Shown here: one piece after another, positions 11,287-21,227 of the stretch
Layout of the letters: each line of letters begins with the position of its first letter
Position numbering within the stretch: position 1 is the first letter of the stretch
NCBI GenBank assembly: GCA_022316685.1
Contig: JAKJHU010000068.1
Location: 1,550,001-1,614,000 of the forward strand
Direction of reading: 5' to 3'
Length of the DNA stretch: 64,000 bases
Origin: Progne subis subis
Lineage: Eukaryota; Chordata; Aves; Passeriformes; Hirundinidae
The notes under the pieces: model-generated
What the model was told of the DNA's origin: nothing
Databases searched by the model: none
The model's input: only the letters and a program-made list of their open reading frames with translations
Program-made: the position numbers and the translations under genes

Positions 11287-11420
11287 GCGCGCGCTGCACG
11301 CTGTGAGGGGGCGGCCGCCATGACGGGGCCGCCATGCGAGCTCGGCTCGTCCCCCGTCAGGGGCCTGGCCGCTGCTGTTGCCAGGGCGCCTTCCCCAGAG
11401 CAAAGCTCCGGTAGCTTTAC

Positions 11421-12060
11421 GAGGTGATGACTTTGGCCTCCGTTACTGCCGCAGAGAAGTGTTCAGTAGTGAAAAGTCTAACGTGGGAAAGGGCAGTGTG
11501 ACCAAATGATTAAGGTTTAAAAACCACGAGCCAGTGGTGATTTGCAGCATGAGCTCAGCACAATCTTGTTTGTAGCTACAGGGATAAATCAAGAGGAAGA
11601 AATCAAAATTAGTCTTAGGAAGTAAAATCTGTGAAGCAATCCTGACAGCTGCCCACATGTCATTTCCTTACGGAAGGGGAAAGTCAAAGCAGGGCCTCTC
11701 CCAAAGCAATGGCACTGGCCTTACCTGTTGTCTCCTGCCGCCAGCACGTTTTCATTTGCAAAAACTAAAACCTACTTTAGAGATAGAAACACACCAGGTA
11801 GACCGAGAGTCGCTGAGAGTACTGCAGGACACAGTCAGAGAACCTTGGGATAGAAGGAATTTTGGTAGTAACCAGGTGTGTATCTAGTTAATTCGCTCTG
11901 TTTTCTAGCAGGGACGGTGAAACATGGGCTAATTTCTGTGGGACAAGTAGGAAACCCTTTCCAGAGTTACAGTGTAGAACAGCCCTGTCCAGCTGCAGTT
12001 CCTGTTAGAGCAACACGAGCCCTCTCCAGGGCAGTGGTGTGGTCCGAACAAAGAATGCCA
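11421..12060. other. STOX1-DDX21 intergenic spacer
   Basis: Only about 0.65 kb separates the DDX21 CpG island from the probable STOX1 poly(A) site. I saw no DDX50 exon or other gene remnant in it. Confidence 0.6.
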
Positions 12061-12068
12061 GTTCTCAC

Positions 12069-12074
12069 TTTTAT
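12069..12074 (-). terminator. Probable STOX1 polyadenylation signal (AATAAA)
   Basis: AATAAA on the minus strand lies about 290 nt past the proposed STOX1 stop, and the following sequence is compatible with a cleavage site. It supports a terminal exon running from 12400 to about 12050. Confidence 0.45.
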
Positions 12075-12360
12075 TATCATGGGGACACACAAAAAAAATT
12101 AGAGAGGAGTGCAAACAAAATATACATTGTTATTTCTCCAAACACTATTGTCAAAAGTTTTAACTAACAGCTTTGATTTAGAGACTGCCTCAGTGATGTG
12201 ACCAGTTGCATTTACAGTATGGTTACCTTGGTACAAGGAGAAACTTTACCAAACTCATTAAAAATAATCAAATATTCATGACCAGAGTTAGATGAAAGGA
12301 AGGAATTTTGTTGCAATTGTCCTTTCACTTTTCCTCCTTTTTGCATTGTTATTTGTACTT

Positions 12361-12400
12361 TCAGAATTTGGCAGGAAGCTTCATCTTCTTTTCCGTCCAC
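12361..12400 (-). CDS. STOX1: STOX1 final coding exon (proposed, short)
   Basis: TTTTAG precedes 12400. In phase with DSPR it encodes only RWTEKKMKLPAKF before TGA (12361-12363). The human last exon is longer (starting TQSLGSNN) and is not recognisable here in any frame. A different frame stays open to 12212, so another indel or a different acceptor is possible. Confidence 0.35.
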
Positions 12401-15400
12401 CTAAAATAATGTAATTATTAGAAGTCAGACTTCACATTCCAAAAATGAACTGAGTTGGCTTAACATTTAGTGCTACAGATGGCATCAATACAGTCAAAAT
12501 GACCCTCTGAGATACATTTTGCTAAAGATTTCAAGTCTTCATGTCCAAGTAATACACAGGAAATATGCTTGGAAGAGTGCACAGCCAAGAGCTGCTTAAG
12601 GGAAAGATTAACAATTAGCAGGATTCCCTCAGGAACTGTAGCTTGTGGTTTGCTCCTTCATATACTGGCTTCTCAAGGTGACAGTGCACATCTAGTGAGG
12701 ACTCCAATGGTTTAATTACAGTTAAATACCACTCATTTAAGATATTAAGAATGTTTAAGAATATGTGTTGCTGTAAAAAAAAAAAAATGGGTGTGATTTT
12801 TAACATAGGCTCTTGCCCACTTAGTTAAGTTTTGGAGGTCTCCATGTATAACTGTGTAAAAGATTGTTTCACACCAATTTATTTTCCATTAAGGTGTAAT
12901 TTCCATTTTAAGGTGTAATTTCCATTTTCAGGTGTAATTACAGGCAAAACGTGGAAATTCAGGTGATATACACATTCTGTCTGTCGTGGGCGAGTCAAAT
13001 GGTATTTTCTACTTTAAATTTCTACTGGATCTCTATTTATGTACAACTGGAGAATCTATGACAATAACTAATGTCTCGTGGGGAGATCTATGTGAGCTGA
13101 ACCTGCCTGCTGACAGGAGCTTATCAAACACCGTGTCTCACACAGACTTTATCAAACACCATGTTTCTTAACATTCCTGTCCTTGGTCATCTCTACCTGC
13201 AGGACACAGCTCATACTGTTTTCTTGTCTCATGAAATCAAATGCAAAATACAGACAGCAGCGATTTAGGGGAAATGTTCATGTAAAAAGACTTAGCAGAA
13301 CTATATAGTTTGAGTATTTCTGGATCATAATACTGAAGTTTAAAAAACAAAATAAGCATTTTGGTTTTGGGGAAGGGGTTTGTGATTTACTGCAACTTTT
13401 CTGCCTAAATCTGGTAGTCAAATTGAAGGCAAAGCATCTAACTTAGTGTCACGTGTTTTCTTACCTTGGGGAGTCAATTCCACTGTCTCCTGTAATGCTG
13501 TGGTTTTCTGTCCCTTCTGAGAGTTTCTGTTCTGGAATCACAGGACATATATTCTTTAAAAAGGGCTCTTTTTTTCCTACAGGGTTTCTCACTTCTTTGC
13601 TCTGTGAGCCCAAAGCACAGTTTGCTACTCCTTCGCCCACCTCCTGGGTGAAATTCTGCAAAGTGCCAGCATCAGAGTCAGCCTCGGCAGCGTGACAGAA
13701 ATCTGCCACAGCTGAGCCCTTCCCACATTCAGTGAGGTCAGCTTCTTCATCCTTTCTGTGACCTTTCAGAAGAACCTGACTGCACAACCAGCTTTCTTCT
13801 GTGCATTCTGGTTTTGGATGCTCCTTTGAGCCTTCTGTTGATTCTGCAAGCCTGGCACTTCCCTTATATTTATGGTCTCCAGAGTCACATTTATTTACAG
13901 TTGTGTGGTGCTGGGCAGGGCGAGTACTAACCTCACAGGCTTTTAGGGACACAGCTGTACTCCAGCCTTGTGTGTCTGAAAAGGCATGGCCAGTAGGCAG
14001 GCATTCAGAATTCTCATCCAGATGTGACGAGTTACAGGGGTCACCACCGTGTCCCTTTGGGTACAGAAGATGGAAGTTATCAGTAAATCCTTCACTTTCT
14101 AGCTCCATTGATCCGGGATGGCTGGCACAGTCATAGTTAAATATAAGTTCATTCTTCTTATCCGTCTTTGGTCTGTATTTCCCACCATTTTTGGAGGCCA
14201 GATTAACACTGGCCATGTAATTTGAAAGATGGACATTTTGAAATTCACTGGCTGTTCGATCTAACAGCTCACATACGGTGTCAGCTTTGCATCTGCAATG
14301 ATCATCTTTCAGGGAGAATGGAAATTTTGCATCTTCTTTGCATGCATCATTATCTTCAATGTAGGAGCAAGGGGATTTTTTTTTAACTGTTCGTTTATAG
14401 ACATTTTCTTCAGAAATATTACTCTCCAGGAAGTATTTACTTCTGTTATCTATTTGCAGATTACTGCCTTGTGGATAACTACCGTTTTCAGTTAAACTGT
14501 CTTTCTTTAATTGAAGGCCAGACCTATTAGCATGAAGTAGGTTGTTTTGCTTCACTTTGTCAGCCTCACTTTCTCCATCCAGCTGTTCAGTTTCACAGCC
14601 AGAGTGTCGTGAGGAGGCCAAGGACTGCAGCCTTTGGAGAGCCCTGCCACACTTTTGAGTCCGGCACTTCAGCTGACTGCTAACAGCACCTTGGTACCCT
14701 CTTGCATGAAAGCTGCGAGGTCTCCATGGCAGACCCTGAAAAGGATTCTTGATCTGCTTCTTATATATCGCATGGGATTCCACTGCTGCATGAGGTGGCT
14801 CTTGGTTTTGGACAGGCAGTGAAAAGTCCTCTTCCAGTTTCACATTTTGGGACATTAGCTTCTGTATGTTAGATTTCCTGCTGCTCCTGCTAATCTGCTT
14901 TTCTTTCTTTGATTTGTTTTTCCTGGTGTGTTTTGCTGCTTTACTTGGTGCTTTTTGAACACAATCCTTTGAAAGATGGTTTTGCCTGACTGTTGGCACT
15001 TCAGCCGAGGTACCATTACTGATGTATGTTTTCTCTTTACTGTTACATTTTTTCTGCTCCTCAAACCTCTGCATTAATATTGTGTGTTTAATCAAATTAT
15101 CAACTGTAAGAGTAGGGTTAATACGCTTGATGATTTCATGTTCAATATGACGTGGAATATTGTTTAAGTCATCTTCATTCCTGACTGGCCACTCCTGGGG
15201 AGGAAACTGGGCTGAAAAAGTCGGAGTACTTCTTCTTGTGCTTTTCTTTTGTAGAACCACTTCTCCAGAAAAGGCCAAGGCCAAACATTTTGCTTTTCAG
15301 CTTTGCTTTCACAGATGTCAGGGATTTGATTGTGTCCCAAGAATGGTTCTCAGCAGATGCAGAGATGCCTTGAGTTCGAGTTGAAGGCTTCAGTTCACTG

Positions 15401-17450
15401 CAGCCTCTCTTTCCCTCCCCATTAGATTCGTGGCTCCTTACCTGCCGATGTCTTTGTTCACAGAGTATATTTTGGTCAGGGAAACAATGGCAGGATCTGT
15501 AACGGGATGCTGTAGGAATGCTTTCTTTCACTAGGTCTGCACAGGGCTTAATGTTTACCAGGTAAGTAATGGAAGGTGACGAGCAGCAACAAGTGTCCTC
15601 CAACAGGATCCTTCTGTTGTCTACTATGGCATCATTTGTGGTAAAGTATGTGTTGGGAGTCACAATGAAATATCCTTCTCCTGTATGATAGATTTTTCTT
15701 GCCTTAATTAGAGTGCCGAGGATATTATATAATATATGGCGGGGAAGGCACCTTAATGCCTACAAGAAGAGAAAGATACTTCAAATCAGAAATAAGTTTT
15801 CAAATAAAATGGGTGCCAGCCAAAAGATCTCTCTCATGCAACAGCCCTGAAATCAACTGAAAATTAAATACCCAAAGCATTTAGGTAAAGGCCAGCTGTG
15901 TCTCTGGTACTCACTACAGCAGCACTGGGAGGGAGCAAGGATGTTCTCTTTGTGTCTGTCAGGATATGATATTCCTGAGAGAGCCCTTCTGCCAGGTAAA
16001 AACCAAATAACCTCTTGTTCAAAGCCTTTCCCTCCTGGCATACCATTTAATGGGGGCTTTCATCACTCTCTGAAGTTTCTGGTGTAGTTTGGTCATATAG
16101 TCAACTTTATTACCTCACTGGGCCTGGTCTCAGCTACTGTTTTCCATCAGGGGTCACAATCTCAGAGTCCTTAGTCTAGTCACAGCTGACCTCCTGCCCA
16201 CAAAATTAAAAACTTCCATCAAGGCGAAAACACAGCAAGAAAAATCTTCAAGACCCTACAAACTTGGAGAATCCTACTTCTGTTTGACCAGCAAATTCTA
16301 CCTTGTGGTTATCTCAGTGCACTTCCTGACTGCAACACATTCCTGCCATGGTTCTGTGCCAGTTTGTGGGGTTGCATTAATATTTTTCCCACTGGTTAAA
16401 ATGCCTACCAGATCAGCCTATAACATTCTCAGACCTGTAAAATTAAGAGGACTCAAAAGAAGCAGCTCAGTATCAAACAAAGCAGCCTCCTGAGAGGGCC
16501 ACAATGAGCCTGTACAAAGTCTCAAACACAATAGCACTTTGATATTGCGAATCTAAGGAAAATGGGATATTTTTCAGATGTACAGAAAACATTTAAGGGA
16601 AGTGGCTGCTACCACATCAGAATCACAGGCTATTCTGAGTCAGAAGGGACCACAGGGATTATCAAGTCCAACTCTTAAGTGAATGGCCCATATGGGAAGC
16701 AGACGCACAACCCTGGCATTATTTGCACCATACTCCAACCAACTGAGCTAGAAGTGAACAACTAAAGATCACTTGGTGTAAGTAATTTGCTTCCAGGAAG
16801 GAAAGGGCTAGAATATGACCAACAAACCTGAATTTGAAACTGGTTATACTTTTAGATAGCAAACACCAGATATAGACTTGTACCCAGTCCCTTTGCAGCC
16901 AAAGTCAGCTGTGTTCCTGTCTCTTAAAGGAGGACTTAGAGTCTCTGTGATCTAACAGTCTATTTTACACAGTCCCATATCTAGCACCTAAATACTGCTC
17001 CTGTGCTTCCCCACCCTCTAGAAAGAGCGTACTCTCAACACTCCATTACAGTCATTCCCTCTTATTCCCAGAGATATTTAAAATCTGTGGAAAGGATTGC
17101 ATTCAAGTCAATGTAGTGACACTCACAGATTGATGAGAAATACACACATTCACGTAGTCTACCAGTTGCCTGTTAACTTGTACTCCTTCACCTTGCCAGC
17201 TTTGCTTGGGAACATTCCCTGAACCCTTGTCCAATATCAGAAACTCAAACTTGATGATACAAGCACTTTTTAAAGGAGGGAGAGACAAACAAGTTACCTG
17301 GATAATTTTTCACTAGCTGCTCCATCAAAGTTTCCTGAGTGACCATCACATGTTCTGCATTCATGTCTGATATGGTCCGGCATATCCCTTCTGCCAAAGG
17401 AACAGAGCGTGACTGCGAGAGACGATTCATGAGAGCAGGGGACACATCAC
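12361..17450 (-). CDS. STOX1: STOX1 winged-helix transcription factor (visible part; main exon frame broken twice)
   Basis: Storkhead-box 1 is a DNA-binding winged-helix protein (human 989 residues) linked to cell-cycle and trophoblast gene control. The visible part is a 153-nt exon, a 2295-nt exon and a short last exon. Recognised blocks: ISDMNAEHVMVTQETL and LGTLIKARKIYHTGEGYFIV (winged helix), FSAQFPPQEWPVRNEDDLNN, HEIIKRINPTLTVDNLIKHT, IKNPFQGL, and the C-terminal GTENHSITGDSGIDSPR. The main exon has two surplus single bases (15741-15744 and 15215-15219). Removing both restores 763 codons in phase with the neighbours. Exon 1 is not identified. It is either a real gene with consensus errors or a decaying one. 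Confidence 0.88.
12886..12945. repeat. Short tandem repeat, about 20-bp unit, nearly 3 copies
   Basis: The unit AAGGTGTAATTTCCATTTT is present twice almost perfectly, with a partial third copy beginning AGGTGTAATT. It lies in the last STOX1 intron. Confidence 0.8.
13117..13170. repeat. Two-copy tandem duplication, about 28-bp spacing
   Basis: TTATCAAACACCGTGTCTCA recurs as TTATCAAACACCATGTTTCT about 28 bases later, inside the last STOX1 intron. Confidence 0.6.
13465..15759 (-). CDS. STOX1: STOX1 exon 3 (main exon, two surplus bases)
   Basis: This 2295-nt exon carries the rest of the winged helix and nearly all of the C-terminal region. It has three frame segments: GIKVPS, then HILYNILG to KEKHKKKYSD, then FSAQFPPQ to GDSGIDSPR. 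The breaks fall in a G4 run (15741-15744) and an A5 run (15215-15219) on the plus strand. Phase arithmetic needs 2293 nt. Read literally, translation stops about a dozen codons into the exon at TAA. The last segment alone is 600 codons with no stop. Confidence 0.88.
16617..16755 (-). mobile_element. tRNA-Ile-derived SINE with CR1 tail (TguSINE1-like)
   Basis: Read on the minus strand, the head is TAGCTCAGTTGGTTGGAG (tRNA A box), followed by GGTGCAAATAATGCCAGGGT (anticodon arm of tRNA-Ile-AAT, diverged) and GGGCCATT (acceptor end). A tail matching the CR1 3' end follows (on the plus strand GAGTCAGAAGGGACCACAGG and TCAAGTCCAACTC). This chimera is the structure reported for the zebra finch SINE family mobilised by CR1. 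The copy is diverged and lacks a good B box, so it is not a functional tRNA gene. It lies in the intron between STOX1 exons 2 and 3. Confidence 0.75.
17298..17450 (-). CDS. STOX1: STOX1 exon 2 (winged-helix start)
   Basis: It begins in phase 1 with GDVSPALMNRL and includes VPLAEGICRTISDMNAEHVM and QLVKNYPG. It corresponds to the human block beginning GDVFPVQMN. Borders are TTTTAG and GTAACT. Confidence 0.88.
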
Positions 17451-20400
17451 CTAAAATAAAAGAAAATTATTTGAGTGGAATTGTGTTTCATTTTTTCTAT
17501 TAGCTGTGGAAAGATTTCCGCTGAAAACTTCCTTTATCCTCAGCTAATTTTCCTTGGCAAATTACTCAGAAATATTTCTGAGAGGAGGGAAGTGGTGCTA
17601 ACACTTGTCAAGAGCTTTTGTAATGAAGGAAACAGAAGGTTGCCTTAAGCACATTAGTTTGTTTGATATAAAATTCCAGCCAAAGCCATCATTTAGATTA
17701 ATAAACAGGGAGCTGAGAGAGAGGATTATTTCTGATGACTTCTGATTTTTTAGAAGACTGCCTACATGTTAAAACCATGCAGAATGTGTAGTTTTCCAAG
17801 TAGCTAGTGGAGAAAAAGTTCAACATCCAATGATCTAAGTACAAAATGTCTTCACCAAGTCAGAACACAAGGAAAAAATATACAAGTGAGAGGCTTTGTC
17901 CCTTGTCTAGCACATAAAATTGAATAGAAACGGTAAAATGCCACTTTTAGACTGGGTTGCAGAACTAGAGATTATTTAGTACACTGGGGAGAGAGCAAAA
18001 ACTCTTATTACAGCTGCATGCATTCTTTAGGCTACGTCACTGTCCGTCCCGGTAAGAGACAAAAGCATTGTTCTTGTTCTGCCTGACAAAAGCAGAAGTC
18101 TGGAGGGGCCAAGAGTGTGGCCCATCTTCCCCAGTAACTCTGCAATCCCAGCCCAGAGGGCTGAAAAAGGATCTTAGTCCTTCACACCAACTCGCCCATC
18201 CGTAAAACACAGATAAGCTCTGACCTCTCCCCTTCCCAAGGTGGCAAATCCAGTAAGGGCAAACCCAGCAAGTTCTTCTGAAACGGTACCTGAGAGTGAA
18301 GTAGCTGAAATACGCATTTTCCCTGAAGCTGTTGATGACAAGGCACAAAGCAGGGACTCACCTGAGGTCTGTGCACACAGTGAGACAATGACTGCATACA
18401 CCGTCTCAGACAAAACAAAAACCCCAAACCCCCACCTTTCTTCCTTTTTTGAGTCAAGACTATTGGTCTGTTCCCACGACCAGGTGACGTTCTGTGCTCC
18501 CCTGTTCCGTGCTGCACAGAAAGCCCCTGGCTTTGCCCAGCTGCCAGGGCAGGCAGGAGGCAGCAGGGAGACTCCTGGTTCCTTCACAAGGCATAACCTG
18601 GTGTTGAACACTAACAAGAATTTTCCCACAAGTGAAAAGTCACATTTTAGATTAAGCTGTGGTCACGTTTAACTGAACCACCGTCGTCTATTGGATGACA
18701 CTGTAACCCAATATTTATCCTCTAGGCAGACAACTACAACACAAACACTTCTCTGAGTAAATGAAAAACACAACATTGCTTTGAAGAGCTTAAGTTGCTC
18801 TTGACCTTTGTTTTACAACTGCTGCTATATTCAACAAAAAGAACTCTGAAAAGAAAATCCTGGCATACAGTTTCCGCAGTGGTGTTGCTAGGAAACTCCT
18901 TGCAGGTGCAGAAACCATTGCAAGCTTTCTTTTTCCATGGGAAAGGCCATCAGCATTCAGTAATGACTCTTGTGAATAGTTTGCTGTTTGAAGTCTCTGC
19001 TGTGGGCGCACCACGCTGCTGCCAATTTCACCATTTGTTCCTGCAGAGCACCAGACTGCTAGGAGTAAAATACCAAGTGTAATTAAAATTTCTTCATTAT
19101 CTTTATAGTTATTATTTTGCTGTCGTTGCCTGTATCTGTTCTGCAGCATCAAATCCAGTGTCTCCATCCAGGGAAGGCTGTTTCAGAATAATATTTAAAG
19201 CATTAAGCTTTATTGCTACCTTGATACTGAAGAAATTTTAAAAATCTAAAATCATGTTTGAAACACAAGTCTAAAATGTTGCAGAGTCAATAGTGCACAC
19301 ATGCTAACAACATAAATATTAAATATCATTCTCTCCTGATTTTGAAATAAAATCTGAAATTGTGAAAGCAAGAATTAGATCACTGGAAACATTGATAAGC
19401 AATGTGGGGAAAGGCCCAGGCAGCATCCTACAAGGGTCTGACAAGTTCTTATTAAAAACTTTGTAGATTTACTTTGCATAGCTAAATAACTGTTGTTGCG
19501 CTTCCAGTGGTCTCCCAAGTTTGTTGGAAATACTTAAAAGCTGCATCCCTAAGATCTGTACATGGAGAAGACATCAATTTGTGCAAGCTGTGTCTCATAG
19601 GGCCTGATGTAAGATCACCAGAACACCATACTCATTAAAGCTCCTTACTATCAGTCCTTTTACAGCTTAAAAATCCCCTGCAGAACACCTTGCCCACTCC
19701 CCTACTCTCCATAAATCTGATGACAATCACCTTCCTGCTGTCTTCTTAGTCTTAGGAGGGCCTTGCTTCCACCTTTGTGCGGGGAACCTGCCAGCAGTCA
19801 AGGAACTCAGCTTCTCCCTTGCTGGTTTAAATACAGCCTCCTTCCCTTCAGCACTCCGCAGGTTTTGCAGAACCACATTAAATAAAGCCAATCCCAGCAG
19901 CTGGCCAGGGCTCGGTATTCTTATCCTTCAGTTTGCTTTACAGGTCTGCTCACACTCTGCTCATTACCCGGACACCTAAAACCCTGGAATACCCTTTTTG
20001 GGGCACTTACCGATGGCAGTGTGGGAAGGCATCTGTAACATGAGCATTGGGTAACAAAACTCAGTGCACAGAAAAGCCTCTGGGCATTCTTGGCTAGCAC
20101 AAAGTGATTTTTGTTCAATTTCTGTAATGTGAGCATTATCAGTTTTCACCGAGTTGTTTAACAGTTGCAGAATCCTTGCATCTTTGGGCTCTTCAGAAAA
20201 ATTACATGCAAGACAAGTTTATCTGGGTGAAACCCAGGCTAATTCTGGGGAAGTGAACAGAGAGGCATTTATTACAACAGTACTCCATTTACTTCTTAAA
20301 GTTCAGGTAAACTGTTTACAGAACAATAAAGGGCTAGGAGTAAATCTGTTCCAGGAAAAAACCCAAAACATCTATTGGGCAGAGAAGACACAGCGTGTGG

Positions 20401-21185
20401 AAATAGAAGATGGATATTTCTGTTTTGTAGTTGGGAGGATCTGTCATGGAGTGGATTACACAAAAGATGCCACAGATCCTGTGCCTCTCTGCATGAGAGC
20501 CTTGGCTTGTTTGATGTCATTCACTTTTTGCAGAATTGTACCAGGAAAATCATAATCAAGAGCGGTACTGCTACCAGCTGCAAGGCTTCTGCTTTTCAAT
20601 AGGCTAGAGTTCATGATGATCACATTTATAGCAAAAATCACTTGTTATAATTAAAGAATTTTAAGGACTAAAATGTTAATAAGGATATCATAGAAAGTTG
20701 GGAGCTCTAGCAAAACCCTTTTTGAACATTAATTATTTTACAAGATGTGTTCTTATTAAAGAATAAAAATTCCATGAGAATTATAAAGGCAGTTATAACA
20801 CTATAAGAGTAACATTTTCAATTTTAAGTATGTAGCAGAAAAACTCTATTTTGGCACAAGTGCTCTGTACTAGTGCTGTACTAGGTCCTGTTTTCAGAAG
20901 CATCCTTTTACTGAAGCCAAGAGTAAATAGTTCAATTAAATGAAACTGTCAGATCTTGTCATGTGTCTAATCGATTACTGAAACAAACAAAAGCTCTCAG
21001 GAACAGCAAACAATATCTGTTTCTTGGCTATTTTGTGCAACTCTCAGAAAAACAATTAAGTATCAGTTTAAGGTCACCAACACTTCTTCAGCTGACATCA
21101 GAGAAGCTACAAACACATGAAAATGTCAGATTTCTGTACCTACTGATTCCTGCCAGGAGAGACACTCCTAAATCAGGACATTTAG

Positions 21186-21227
<42 letters not shown>

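Larger units (their letters stand above)
10560..11420. promoter_or_regulatory. CpG-island promoter of DDX21
   Basis: It is strongly GC- and CpG-rich compared with flanking AT-rich DNA and contains DDX21 exon 1. Upstream of the ATG lie two CCAAT boxes, a GC box and two ZNF143/SBS-like sites, with no TATA box. The long overlapping open frames on both strands here are by-products of base composition. Confidence 0.85.

Noticed and set aside
10304..11335. Long overlapping open frames (up to 343 codons) on both strands at the DDX21 start
   Set aside because: They arise from the GC-rich CpG island lacking stop codons. Only the 105-nt exon 1 frame joins the DDX21 exons in phase.
16683..16752. Functional tRNA-Ile gene
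   Set aside because: Arms are mismatched, the B box is degraded and the 3' side runs into a CR1 tail, so it is a SINE copy.
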